Shown one piece after another: positions 47,101 to 54,309 of a stretch of 64,000 nucleotides of DNA. Made by a program: the position numbers and the translations under genes. Each line of letters begins with the position of its first letter. Within the stretch, counting starts at the first letter, position 1. The notes below the pieces were generated by a model that worked only from the letters and a program-made list of their open reading frames with translations, was not told where the DNA came from and made no database searches. Source of the stretch: Nocardia vaccinii NBRC 15922 (lineage in GTDB: Bacteria; Actinomycetota; Actinomycetes; Mycobacteriales; Mycobacteriaceae); NCBI RefSeq assembly GCF_001613305.1, contig NZ_BDCC01000035.1, positions 186,001 to 250,000 of the forward strand, in the 5' to 3' direction.

Positions 47101-47242
47101 TTTCTCGCTCGCCGAGCTGTACCGGAGCCCCACGCCGTACCGACTGGCCCACACCTTGCGACCGGCCCGGGTGGTCTCCGCCGCCCAGCGGGTCGCCACC
47201 CGCGCACGGCGGCGACGCGCCGCACGAGCAACTCCCCGGTGA
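41189..47242 (+). CDS. NRPS-type synthetase 3: C-(degenerate A)-acyl-AMP ligase-KR-T
   Basis: A 2017-aa protein, ATG at 41189 overlapping the previous stop. C domain at about 1-430 has HHIVVDG (H143, H144, D148). Residues about 440-880 follow an adenylation plan (GVRPGDVV...GGVWLPLDP, later VPRALVPNAVVTLPGALPL) but lack the AMP-binding and catalytic-lysine motifs, so it is probably inactive. A second AMP-ligase (about 905-1490) is intact (SGSTGAPKG near 1101, MSETCSG) with the WMPLDHVGG...IHAPTDW signature of PKS-loading acyl-AMP ligases. A KR follows (GGRGGVG at 1648, S1765/S1766, Y1779, N1783). The last carrier has S1954. There is no thioesterase. Substrate unknown; an alpha-keto or fatty acid reduced by the KR are options. 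Confidence 0.88.
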   Translation: MSEPLNFPASFAQQRMWFLHRLDPGDPSYHVPLLLRIRGPLDADALAGAFEDVIDRQEQLRTSFAEVDGELQQRVHSRGRFELARHRVEASDAADAELVHRPAVAEVLRGLIDVPFDLGQPGALRAVLLDLGGEDRLLAIVVHHIVVDGLSLKILLGELDAFYRARLADTPITLPPLDIQYADYSEWQHGRADRAALDAELAHWRGLFPHGLADSTVPTDRPRSTTRTSSGARHEFDLDATVADAARRLARGDGATLYMVLLAAWAATVSRAGGGCDNVTAATLLANRDNPQIVDLIGLFVNTLPIPVDLSGQPTFRALLSRVRAATMDVFAHQDAPVEQIVPALRRRQDTGEVTFPLLFALQNFADARVRFAGLDVVRIDEDERSTRFELELHVWERPDRLHAALVYSTDLFDADTADRLARAFTMLLRSGCAAPDLEIDRLALPAESVRTAHPVDREPLPDLSFGPYSTAVERYESVLHEAGVRPGDVVATAGTPRSSDVLIAALATLGRGGVWLPLDPRDSDIALAQEISAVDRRHRAGNRFTVGFRAPGARRLPAPSDTAFGLDTTHTAVLDGIEPIPNAADAPAARVDPAPDMPAVLATAPGGRVLLNRATVDAQVRTMRKWFPGDSRKSVWLGDAAHATDILWAASEFGRINDTATPGDADVALGAGAELSGFEGTAIVVGESVAAPVHTHTVYGDEARGWYLRVDADASASSPAEVTVRDHFGAVVPHGFRGAIHIDDLPTGLRGSLTRTRLRIDTDRADTTVWTGCAPVLAARVREALLSLPQLREAAVLDRADAAGLRETVAYVSRNTAIDGRAVLRLLDERVPRALVPNAVVTLPGALPLDAQGCVDIAALQRLPVLDAVETERITAAATAAGAATATTGKPPAPPLRRMAVPATAPATTGAGVTGTGPALSDGGPQPEPRWTSLGAALAAAAGGAGSIRHLRATGSETVSSYGELLSRATALATALRDGGSRTGDPLLLQSRDTEDFLVGVWACLLAGLVAAPVAAPVDYAVPSPARDRFLRVWQSSGKPVVLAGREEYDALRAWRTPDGEALRAIGIEAFSRGPADPATHRSAQLPDLGPDDVALLMFTSGSTGAPKGVELTHGNILRRGESLRTVEDFSGAYVSFNWMPLDHVGGVVMWHLRDVYHGVDQIHAPTDWILADPLRWLDCVDRYRVTSTWAPNFAFGLVSEAVGAAPERSWDLSALRMTLNAGEAIAPEVAAEFLDALAPHGLAADTMVPVWGMSETCSGVVYSPRFRSAVSRSDTFAHLGAPIPGCRIRIVNDADQVLTTGEVGRLQVSGATVTRGYRDLPQQNSASFDAEGWFDTGDLGRIDDLGSLQITGRAKDVVIINGVNYPCHEIEAAVDRLACTLTSWSAACAVQQDGEEQLIVFCRLAEPGDVASAVSAIRAAVVATVGVSPAVVLPLPEGVITKTEIGKIQRSALRERYERGEFADRTADLVTVGVAAGDAGTVADHFFDLTWAPRRLEADAPPDSGTVITVGTLEGAPPEVVTVDDTASPAKVLEALATALVDRPSGAVVTVVTKSAFAVDTAADPLHAACAALVETARAELERLRIRHIDSAASVDPERLAREIMSGTGDPVVALRDTRYVPRLRRSTTPLDAEPPAPGDFYLVSGGRGGVGALVTAHLRRRYGLRLLVIGRSEAPADSDGIRHAVLDPTDATALRECVEAAETRFGRRLDGIVHLAGHFAERPLAESTADDFDAALTAKTSVAETLMRLGDSRPELRWIGFSSVNAVFGAAHAAAYAAANAHLDALTGQFRARGHRAQSIAWSSWHGVGLNRAGTLSDLGRANGYRALDPAEALASLDLCLRRDTPYPLVGLDPRGARVAGLLAVPEATTTDLVLRLDAASRDRVIGALGTVRDRFGVPVRIEAATGAVGDAHAASDTGGLDATIASVFGAALHVGEFGIHDSFFDLGGTSISAIRAHALLEDRLGQRFSLAELYRSPTPYRLAHTLRPARVVSAAQRVATRARRRRAARATPR

Positions 47243-47299
47243 TCGGCCGTCCCGGTTTCCGATATCCGTTACCACTTACCCGGCCACCGGGTATTTTGT

Positions 47300-47318
47300 T
47301 ATGGTTAGCCTACCCTAA
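47300..47318. promoter_or_regulatory. IdeR-type iron box before the ABC-2 exporter operon
   Basis: TATGGTTAGCCTACCCTAA matches the IdeR consensus at 16 of 19 positions by eye, with GGTTAGCCTA intact. It is 99 nt upstream of the GTG of the ATPase gene, so the exporter probably has its own iron-repressed promoter. Confidence 0.78.
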
Positions 47319-47416
47319 TAATGCCGGGCTGAACTCCGTTCGATCCGAGATCGGCTCCGGCGGTGGGTTTTCGGACGGATAGCAATCAGTTCTCGAAGAA
47401 GAGTTGGGAGGATCCT

Positions 47417-48421
47417 GTGGCTGCGGTTCCAACGCAGGCGAACGCCGAGGCCGTGGTCGTCGAAGGCGTCGTAAAACGATTCGGCTCCGTACCCGCCCTC
47501 CAAGGGGTCAGCTTCACCGCACCGGTGGGCAGCGTCCTGGGCGTACTCGGACCGAACGGGGCGGGTAAGACGACGACGGTATCGGTCCTTTCCACCCTGG
47601 TCCGGCCGGATGCGGGGCGCGCGACGGTCGCGGGATTCGATGTGGTGCGCGATGCCGCCTCGGTCCGGGCATCGATCATGCTCACCGGCCAGTACGCGGC
47701 ATTGGACGACCTGTTGACCGGTCGGGAGAACCTCGTATTGTTCGGCCGCCTGCTGGGGATGGGCACCAAGGCGAGCAGGCAGCGCGCGGCGGAACTACTG
47801 ACCCGGTTCGATCTGGAAGAGGCCGCGGATCGGCGCGTCGGCCAGTATTCGGGCGGTATGCGCCGTCGGATCGATATCGCGTGCGGCCTGGTCCGGCTGC
47901 CGAAGGTGGTCTTCCTGGACGAGCCGACCACCGGACTGGATCCGGTGAGCCGCCAGGCGGTGTGGTCGCTGGTGCGCGATCTGCGGCACGAAGGCGTCAC
48001 GGTGCTGCTGACCACCCAGTACCTCGAAGAGGCCGATGTGCTGAGCGACAACATCATCGTCATCGACAAGGGCAGGGTCATCGCGGAGGGCACGGCCGAC
48101 GACCTGAAGGCGCGATCGGGGCCCAGCTATTGCGAGGTCGTCCCGGTGGAGTCCTCGGATATCCCGGCGGTGGTCACCGCCCTGGCAGGTCTGGGCGAGG
48201 TCACCATCGCCGATGCCGGGGACCGCGTCTCGGTGCCCGCCCCCGGCGGCGCCGCGACGTTGGCCGCTGCGCTGGAACGCATCTCGGCCGCCGGAATCGA
48301 GTTGGTGGATATCGCGCTTCGTCGTCCGTCGCTGGACGAGGTGTTCGTCAAACTCACCAAATCCGATGCCGTAACCGCGAATTCCGCTACGGACACCGAC
48401 GCCCGAGCGGTGCGGGCATGA
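47417..48421 (+). CDS. ABC-2-type exporter ATP-binding protein (DrrA family)
   Basis: A 334-aa ATPase. The GTG at 47417 is chosen because GGGAGGA lies 5 nt upstream. Walker A is GPNGAGKTT, signature YSGGMRRR, Walker B VVFLDEPTTGLD, and the DrrA-type tail (PSLDEVFVKLT) is at the C-terminus. The family energises export of drugs, lipids and siderophores. It is the first gene of a three-gene operon with two permeases. The product of the adjacent synthetases is the likely cargo (inferred from position and the shared iron box). Confidence 0.9.
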   Translation: MAAVPTQANAEAVVVEGVVKRFGSVPALQGVSFTAPVGSVLGVLGPNGAGKTTTVSVLSTLVRPDAGRATVAGFDVVRDAASVRASIMLTGQYAALDDLLTGRENLVLFGRLLGMGTKASRQRAAELLTRFDLEEAADRRVGQYSGGMRRRIDIACGLVRLPKVVFLDEPTTGLDPVSRQAVWSLVRDLRHEGVTVLLTTQYLEEADVLSDNIIVIDKGRVIAEGTADDLKARSGPSYCEVVPVESSDIPAVVTALAGLGEVTIADAGDRVSVPAPGGAATLAAALERISAAGIELVDIALRRPSLDEVFVKLTKSDAVTANSATDTDARAVRA

Positions 48422-49263
48422 GCGGGTCAGGGCCGGAGGCGGCAGCGGAGCGTCACCACGCAGGCCCCCCGCTCATGCCCCATACACACAGCATGAGCGA
48501 ACAGACCTCCGCCGCACTGCCGCCGACCGGCCCGCAGTGGCGCGCGCTGAGCGGGCGCACCGTGCGCGCCGCGATCCGCGAGGGCGACCTGGGGTTCGGC
48601 TTCCTCGCGCCGATGATCTTCTTCATGTGTTTCTATGTGCCGCTGCGGCATTCGATGGAGCGGTCCGGGATGAACTACGCGCAGTATCTGCTGCCGGTGA
48701 TCATCCTGCAGGGCATGTTCTTCACGGCCATGTCGGCCGCCGACCGTGCGGCCCTGGACACCGCGAGCGGGATGGGCGCCAGGTTGCGGTCCATGCCGGT
48801 GCGGCCCTGGGTTCCGATGGCCGCGCGGATGTCGGCCAATGCGTCGCGAGCGGTCGTGGCGATCGCCGGTGCGCTGGTGATCGGCTCCGTCTTCGGATTC
48901 CGATTCCACGATGCCGGCAGCGCGGTGGCGTTCGTGGTCCTGGCCTTGCTGTTCGCCGTCGGCGTCGTGATCGGCGCCGATGTGGTCGGCACCGCGACCG
49001 GAAATCCCGAGATCGGCGCTCAGATCCTGTTACTGCCGCAGCTTCTGCTGATCATGGCATCGACCGGATTCGTTCCGGTGGAGGGCTTTCCGGGCTGGAT
49101 TCAGCCGATCGTGCGGTGGCAGCCGGTGTCGGTGTGCAGCGACGCGCTGCGAGCGCTGGCCGCGGGCCGGTACGACTCGGTCAGCGGGGCACTGGCGTGG
49201 TCGGTCGCGTTGATCGTGGTGTTCGCCGCGGTGTCGGCACGAATCGGAAGGCGGGCGCGATGA
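48418..49263 (+). CDS. ABC-2-type exporter permease, first subunit
   Basis: A 281-aa membrane protein with six predicted helices from about residue 60 onward. The start at 48418 overlaps the ATPase stop (ATGA); a later start at the Met of SEQTSAAL (48493) is possible and would remove a polar, poorly conserved leader. The segment GNPEIGAQ...GFVPVEGFPGWIQPIVRWQPVS is typical of DrrB-like permeases. It pairs with the next gene as a heterodimeric channel. Confidence 0.87.
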   Translation: MSGSGPEAAAERHHAGPPLMPHTHSMSEQTSAALPPTGPQWRALSGRTVRAAIREGDLGFGFLAPMIFFMCFYVPLRHSMERSGMNYAQYLLPVIILQGMFFTAMSAADRAALDTASGMGARLRSMPVRPWVPMAARMSANASRAVVAIAGALVIGSVFGFRFHDAGSAVAFVVLALLFAVGVVIGADVVGTATGNPEIGAQILLLPQLLLIMASTGFVPVEGFPGWIQPIVRWQPVSVCSDALRALAAGRYDSVSGALAWSVALIVVFAAVSARIGRRAR

Positions 49264-50051
49264 CCACGCTGACACAGCAGAACGACAACGCGACCGGACA
49301 CGCGTCACTGGTCGGGCAGAGCCTGATCCACGCGGGCCGGCTGGTGCGCCGCTGGACGCGCGAACCCGAGATCATGATCCAGTCCCTGATCTTCCCCACC
49401 GCACTGCTGCTGATGTATCAGCTGGTGCTGAGCAGATTTCTGTCCGCGTCGTCGGGCAGGGCGAGTATCGAGGGTTTCGTCCCGCTGGTCGCGGTGACGG
49501 CCACGATGTTCGGCGCGATGGCTACGGGCACCTCGCTGCACGCGGAGGCCGAGAACGGTCTGCTCGACCGCTGGCGGGCGCTGCCCGGCTACCGGGCGGC
49601 CATCCCCGCGGGCAGATTGCTGGCCGAATGTGCGCGCACACTGGGCGCGACGGTACTGCTGCTCCTGGTCGGGGCGGCACTGGGACTGCGCTGGCACACC
49701 GGTGCGCCGGCCGCGATCGGCGTGCTCTGCGTCCCGCTCCTGCTCGTGGTGGGATTCGCGACGATGGTGATGGCGTTGGCGATGAGCCGCGCGGGCGCCA
49801 AGATCGTGGAGCTGTGCTCGATTCTGATCCTGCTCGGCATGTTCTTCAATTCGGGATTCGTTCCCGTGGAACAGTATCCGGGCTTCCTACAGCCCGTGGT
49901 CCGCGCCCAGCCGATGAGCGTGGCGATCGACGCCATGCGCGGCCTCATCTCCGGCGGCCCGGTGGCCATGCCGGTGCTGTACACCGCGCTGTGGTCGGTG
50001 GGCCTGACCCTGATATTCGGCGGCCGGATCATCCGCGGCTTCCGCGAATAG
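49260..50051 (+). CDS. ABC-2-type exporter permease, second subunit
   Basis: A 263-aa membrane protein with six predicted helices, overlapping the previous gene by 4 nt. It shares the family signature FNSGFVPVEQYPGFLQPVVRAQPMS with its partner. It is the last gene of the exporter operon and of the siderophore locus. A strong hairpin follows 22 nt later. Confidence 0.88.
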   Translation: MTTLTQQNDNATGHASLVGQSLIHAGRLVRRWTREPEIMIQSLIFPTALLLMYQLVLSRFLSASSGRASIEGFVPLVAVTATMFGAMATGTSLHAEAENGLLDRWRALPGYRAAIPAGRLLAECARTLGATVLLLLVGAALGLRWHTGAPAAIGVLCVPLLLVVGFATMVMALAMSRAGAKIVELCSILILLGMFFNSGFVPVEQYPGFLQPVVRAQPMSVAIDAMRGLISGGPVAMPVLYTALWSVGLTLIFGGRIIRGFRE

Positions 50052-50072
50052 ACGTCGGCGCACCCACGGAAC

Positions 50073-50114
50073 GGCCCCGCTGGCGACGGATTCGATTCCG
50101 TCACCACCGGGGCC
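50073..50114. terminator. 18-bp stem hairpin, right edge of the siderophore locus
   Basis: The left arm at 50073-50090 (GGCCCCGCTGGCGACGGA) pairs with 50097-50114 with two mismatches around a 6-nt loop TTCGAT. It sits between converging genes (exporter, methyltransferase) and can end both transcripts. There is no T-tract. Confidence 0.8.
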
Positions 50115-50145
50115 GGGGTGCCACGGCCATACCTGCGGTTCCTGC

Positions 50146-50718
50146 CTATTTCACGGGACGGCGTGCGCGAAAACGAAAGCTGGACAATCGCTTGTCGACC
50201 TCGATCTCGGTGAAGCCGGCGCGGGTCAGACGGTCGGTGATCGTCTCCGGCGGGACCGGCACGCAGGTGTCGCCGACATGCATCAAACGGAACGGCAATT
50301 GATCCAGACCGTCGCTGCCCGCGAACACGCCCCCGGGGCGCAGCACCCGCAGCGCCTCGGCGAACAGTTCGTCCTGACGCGACGGCGACGGCACATGATG
50401 CAGCATCGTGAAGCAGACGACCGAGCTGAATGTGTTCTCCGGCAACGGTATTGCCGCACCGTCGCCCTCGACCACCCGCAGTCGCCCCGCGTGCTTCGCG
50501 CGTAGACCGGCGGCCAGTTCCGGATCGATCTCGACACCGGTGAGCGACGCCGCGCGGTCGCCCAGCGCGTAGACGTTGGCGCCGTATCCCGGGCCGATCT
50601 CCAGTGCGGCATCGCCGAGGTCCAGGCCCGCCAGTGCCCACGGCACGATCTTCTTCGCGCTGGTGCGCTCCCACAGTGCGGAGCGGCACAGCACTCGGTG
50701 GAGGTAGTTCATTCCCAT
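50146..50718 (-). CDS. Class I SAM-dependent methyltransferase
   Basis: A 190-aa protein (ATG at 50718, or the ATG 6 nt later). The SAM-binding motif I is ALEIGPGYGANV, the acidic residue at the end of beta2 is in TGVEIDPE, motif II DGAAIPLPENTFSSV, and LHHVPSP is typical of UbiE/Methyltransf_11 enzymes. The substrate is unknown. It is divergent from an AraC-family gene, with only 54 nt between, so that regulator may control it. Confidence 0.85.
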   Translation of the reverse strand: MGMNYLHRVLCRSALWERTSAKKIVPWALAGLDLGDAALEIGPGYGANVYALGDRAASLTGVEIDPELAAGLRAKHAGRLRVVEGDGAAIPLPENTFSSVVCFTMLHHVPSPSRQDELFAEALRVLRPGGVFAGSDGLDQLPFRLMHVGDTCVPVPPETITDRLTRAGFTEIEVDKRLSSFRFRARRPVK

Positions 50719-50772
50719 GACCCGACGGTAGGACGCCGCGGCGATGGCAACCAGACACTACAGTGACGGACT

Positions 50773-51582
50773 GTGTCGCAAAACGGCCACGCTCAGCTGC
50801 TCACCCCACCGCCGGGGGCGACCACGATGATCTTCGGCGCCGGCGACCTGCCGTCCGGCCATTGGTTCGATGTGCACGAACATCCACACCACCAGATCGC
50901 CTGGGCGTCACGGGGAGTCCTCGCCGTCCAGATCGGCGCCGGGCGCTGGGTGCTGCCGCCCACCAGGGCGCTGTGGATCCCCGGTGGCATCGCGCACCGC
51001 ACGGGCACGTCCCAGGGCGCCGCGATGCGCGGCATCTTCGTGGAGCCGCAGCACGCCCCGCGCGCCTTCGCGACGCCGACATTGTTGCGAGTCGGCCGCC
51101 TGCTGCACGAGTTGTTCGACCACCTCGCCTCCGACGACGCCCGTGGCACGGACCACCACACGCACGCCCCGCGCGACCACGATGGCGCCGGCGCACGCCG
51201 ACGAGCGGAAGCGGTCGTCTTCGACCTGCTCGAACCCGTGCAGGTGGTACCGGTCGGAGCGCCGCTACCGACCGATCCACGCGCCCTGACGGTGGCGCGA
51301 TCGCTGACGCGGGATCCGGCCGACGACCGCTCCCTACCCCAGCTCGCCGCCGTGGCCGCCGTGAGCCCGCGCACCCTGGCCCGGCTGTTTCGGGCCGAGA
51401 CCGGAATGACCTTCGGGCAGTGGCGAACTCAGATCCGGCTCGCGGCCTCGCTGCCGCTGCTCGCCGGCGGGCTGCCGGTGGCCCGCATCGCCGAGCGGGT
51501 CGGCTACGGCACCCCGAGCGCCTTCGTGGCGGCCTTCCACCGCGCGGTCGGCATCTCCCCGGGCCGATATTTCGCGCGGTGA
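50773..51582 (+). CDS. AraC-family transcription regulator with N-terminal cupin
   Basis: A 269-aa regulator starting at the GTG at 50773. The N-terminal half is an AraC-type cupin (HEHPHHQIAWASRGVLAVQ...RALWIPGGIAHRTG). The C-terminal 100 residues hold two HTHs: LAAVAAVSPRTLARLFRAETGMTFGQW and VARIAERVGYGTPSAFVAAFHRAVGISPGRY. Both domains are intact. The His/Asp-rich stretch at about 120-140 is unusual. It probably controls the divergent methyltransferase gene. Confidence 0.9.
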   Translation: MSQNGHAQLLTPPPGATTMIFGAGDLPSGHWFDVHEHPHHQIAWASRGVLAVQIGAGRWVLPPTRALWIPGGIAHRTGTSQGAAMRGIFVEPQHAPRAFATPTLLRVGRLLHELFDHLASDDARGTDHHTHAPRDHDGAGARRRAEAVVFDLLEPVQVVPVGAPLPTDPRALTVARSLTRDPADDRSLPQLAAVAAVSPRTLARLFRAETGMTFGQWRTQIRLAASLPLLAGGLPVARIAERVGYGTPSAFVAAFHRAVGISPGRYFAR

Positions 51583-51692
51583 TCGCGGCCGTCGCGGTAC
51601 CTGAACCGATGCCGCGGCCCGGCACGTACCCGGGCCGTGGATCGACGGGCGAACAACGGCCGGACGACTTCGTGCCGCTAGTCTCGTCACCG

Positions 51693-52652
51693 ATGAGACG
51701 CAGGCAGAAGCCGCCGCTGCCGAAGCGGCACGGACTGGACCCGGCGCGGCTGCGGCTGCCGGACGAGGGTTCCTGGGCGACCATCCGCGATCACCTCGTG
51801 GAGCGGTTGCCCCGAGTCGCGCCCGCGCGCATCGACGAACTGCTCGCCGAGGGCGGCATCGTCGATATGGACGGTCCGATCGCACCGAACGCCCCCTATG
51901 TTCCGGGCGGGGCGGTCTGGTTCCACCGGGACCTGCCGCAGGAGACCGAGGTGCCGTTCCGGATCAGCATCGTGCACCGCGACGATCATCTGCTCGTCAT
52001 CGATAAACCGCATTTCCTGTCCACCATTCCGCGCGGCAGGCACATCCTGCAGACCGCGCTGGTGCGGCTGCGTCGCGAGCTGGGACTCCCGGACCTCGTT
52101 CCGGCACATCGTCTCGACCGGGCCACCGCCGGACTGGTTCTGTTCGTGATCACCCCGGCCCAGCGCGGCGCGTACCAGAAACTGTTCGGGCAGCGCCGCG
52201 TGCACAAGGAGTACGAGGCGATCGCGCCCTACGATCCGGAGCTGTCGCTGCCGAGAACGATACACAGCCGGATAGTCAAGGAACGCAACATTATTCGTGC
52301 CTTCGAGGCGCCGGGAGAGCCGAATGCCGAGACCCGCGTCGACCTGCTCGGCCACCGCGGCGGGCTGGGCCGCTACCGCCTGCGTCCGCGCACCGGCCGA
52401 ACCCATCAACTCCGCGTGCACATGAACGGCCTCGGCATCCCGATCCTCGGCGATGATTTCTTTCCCGAACTGACCGAGCGCCCCATCGACGACTTCACCC
52501 GGCCGCTGCAATTACTCGCCGCCACACTGGAATTCACCGATCCGATCACCGGGGCAGCCCGCCGCTTCGAAACCGCCCGAACCCTGCAGGCATGGACCGA
52601 TCCCGCCGGCTGGTCGGCCGGGCTGCCCCCGAAACCACACCGCGACAACTGA
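51693..52652 (+). CDS. RluA-family RNA pseudouridine synthase
   Basis: A 319-aa enzyme starting at ATG 51693 (MRRRQKPPLPKRHG). The catalytic Asp is D142 in HRLDRATAG. Other family blocks are VIDKP, GRTHQLRVHMNGLGIPILGDDFFP and the C-terminal RPLQLLAATLEFTDPITG. It isomerises uridine to pseudouridine in rRNA or tRNA; the target cannot be read from the sequence. The frame stays open upstream, but no ribosome site supports a longer protein. Confidence 0.9.
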   Translation: MRRRQKPPLPKRHGLDPARLRLPDEGSWATIRDHLVERLPRVAPARIDELLAEGGIVDMDGPIAPNAPYVPGGAVWFHRDLPQETEVPFRISIVHRDDHLLVIDKPHFLSTIPRGRHILQTALVRLRRELGLPDLVPAHRLDRATAGLVLFVITPAQRGAYQKLFGQRRVHKEYEAIAPYDPELSLPRTIHSRIVKERNIIRAFEAPGEPNAETRVDLLGHRGGLGRYRLRPRTGRTHQLRVHMNGLGIPILGDDFFPELTERPIDDFTRPLQLLAATLEFTDPITGAARRFETARTLQAWTDPAGWSAGLPPKPHRDN

Positions 52653-52662
52653 TTCCGGATAT

Positions 52663-53133
52663 TCAGATGTCGAGATATTCGATGCGCGGCTGCTCGACGA
52701 CGGCGACCACGCGACGATGCAGTTTCGGTGAGAGCACCCCGCGCAGATCGTCGAGGGTGTCCACGACCTCGACCTCGTAATCGCCCCAAGTCGGTTCGGC
52801 ATCCGTATCCACGCCGAAACCGCCGCCGCCCAACATGTTCAGCCAGTTCTTCCAGTTGCCCTGGAAATTGGCCCGGGAGGCCATCTCCGCCCAGTCGAAA
52901 CGCTGACGCTGCACCACGAATCTGCCCGAGCGCCCCTGATAGACCTTGGTCACCTCGACCTCGCGCTTACCGAATTCGCGGCCCTGGACCACGAATCGCC
53001 CCTCGAACCGTTTCGTCCGCGCACCGGCGGGGCCGTCGGCGAGCTCGACGGTCGCGAACTCCGCCTCGCGCTCGGTCGAGTCCGGGGCGTCGACCGGGAC
53101 GGGCTGCGTCGAATCGATGGTCATGGGTTCCAC
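52663..53133 (-). CDS. EXLDI-family protein
   Basis: A 156-aa soluble protein ending in EYLDI, the terminal signature that names the EXLDI family. It has a core of beta-strands (FEGRFVVQGREFGKREVEVTKVYQGRSGRFVVQRQRFDW) and two start candidates 9 nt apart (53133, 53124). The biochemical role is unknown. Palindromic elements lie upstream, including GATGCGCATC near 53156 and the one at 53261. Confidence 0.8.
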   Translation of the reverse strand: MEPMTIDSTQPVPVDAPDSTEREAEFATVELADGPAGARTKRFEGRFVVQGREFGKREVEVTKVYQGRSGRFVVQRQRFDWAEMASRANFQGNWKNWLNMLGGGGFGVDTDAEPTWGDYEVEVVDTLDDLRGVLSPKLHRRVVAVVEQPRIEYLDI

Positions 53134-53260
53134 CTTCCCTTTTCAATGCACAGATGCGCATCATTTGATTCATTCGAGGCGGGCTCGACCGCGACTCGCG
53201 GCGACCACCGCGGCATCGAGGGCCGCTCATCGCCGGGCCGACATCCCGCCTCGCCACCAC

Positions 53261-53276
53261 TATACGTAGACGTATA
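53261..53276. promoter_or_regulatory. Operator-like palindrome
   Basis: TATACGT-AG-ACGTATA is a perfect 7-bp inverted repeat with a 2-nt spacer, overlapped by a further TATACATATA run. It lies between the EXLDI gene (minus) and the CPBP protease (plus) in a locally AT-rich patch of otherwise GC-rich DNA, so it probably binds a repressor of TetR/PadR type and contains the promoter. Confidence 0.55.
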
Positions 53277-53355
53277 CATATAGCGCAAGGACCGAGCGGA
53301 TCTCGTGACCAACGAGACAGGGCGAATTCTCAGCTACGAACGTAGACTGGACCCG

Positions 53356-54156
53356 ATGTCTCGAAACGATAACGACGGCACACCGGTCGTGAGCAGTTCC
53401 GGCACGACCGCGCCAGTCCTCGCCGAACCGCCCGCGACCGCCGGGCCGGTTCGGCGGATCCACGCCTACGTGGACGTGGCCGTCGTCGTTCTCACCCTGG
53501 CGGGTACGAATCTGATCGCCCACTTCACCTCGGCGTGGGCCAATATCGTCACCGTCCCGCTCGCGGCGGTGGTTCTCGTTCTGTTGATGCGCCGGCGCGG
53601 ACTCGGCTGGGCCGAACTCGGCCTGTCGCCGCGACACTGGCGGCGCGGCACGCTGTACGCGCTGGGCGCGGTCGGCATCGTGCTCGCCGCGGTGGCGATC
53701 GGGGCGGCGCTGCCGATCACGCGGCCGTTCTTCCTCGCCAACCGCTATGCGACCATCTCCGGCGCGCTGATCGCCTCGATGATCGTGATTCCGCTGCAGA
53801 CGGTCATCCCCGAGGAACTCGCCTTCCGCGGCGTCCTACACGGCGCACTCGACCGCGCCTACGGCGTGCGCGGCGCATTCGCCGCGGGCTCACTGCTTTT
53901 CGGACTCTGGCATATCGCGTCCTCGCTCGGCCTCACCAACGGTAACCGCGGGCTGAGCGGAATTCTCGGCAACGGAGCGGCCGCACAGATCGCGGGAATC
54001 GCGCTCGCGGTCCTGGCGACCGGTGCGGCGGGCGCGGTCTTCACCTGGTTGCGGCGGCGCAGCGGCAGCCTGCTCGCGCCGATCGCGCTGCACTGGTCGC
54101 TCAACGGGGCCGGCGCGCTCGCCGCGGCCCTGGTCTGGCATACCGCGCTGCACTGA
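53356..54156 (+). CDS. CPBP-family intramembrane metalloprotease (CAAX/ABI type)
   Basis: A 266-aa membrane protein; I use the ATG at 53356 (MSRNDND) rather than an upstream in-frame start. The glutamate motif is EELAFRG (E153, E154), the second motif FGLWHIAS and the third HWSLNG, giving the full active site. About eight helices are predicted. The family cleaves within membranes or serves in immunity or bacteriocin self-protection. Substrate unknown. Confidence 0.87.
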   Translation: MSRNDNDGTPVVSSSGTTAPVLAEPPATAGPVRRIHAYVDVAVVVLTLAGTNLIAHFTSAWANIVTVPLAAVVLVLLMRRRGLGWAELGLSPRHWRRGTLYALGAVGIVLAAVAIGAALPITRPFFLANRYATISGALIASMIVIPLQTVIPEELAFRGVLHGALDRAYGVRGAFAAGSLLFGLWHIASSLGLTNGNRGLSGILGNGAAAQIAGIALAVLATGAAGAVFTWLRRRSGSLLAPIALHWSLNGAGALAAALVWHTALH

Positions 54157-54309
54157 TACCGCCATGAGGGCCCCTCTTACCCGAACGGATGTTCGGTGGA
54201 AGCATTGACCTCGGATGGGCCGGGCATTACTCTCACTGCGGTCACACATACGTTCGAGTAATCGGTTCGGCCGCTGCCGCAACCGCATCCGCACCCGGGA
54301 AGGCGCGCC

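Noticed and set aside
19379..50051. Identity with the nocobactin NA (nbt) cluster
   Set aside because: There is no lysine N-oxygenase, salicylate synthase, salicyl-AMP ligase or MbtE/MbtF-like module. The synthetase domain orders do not match the nbt set, although both are iron-regulated and use a Cy domain.
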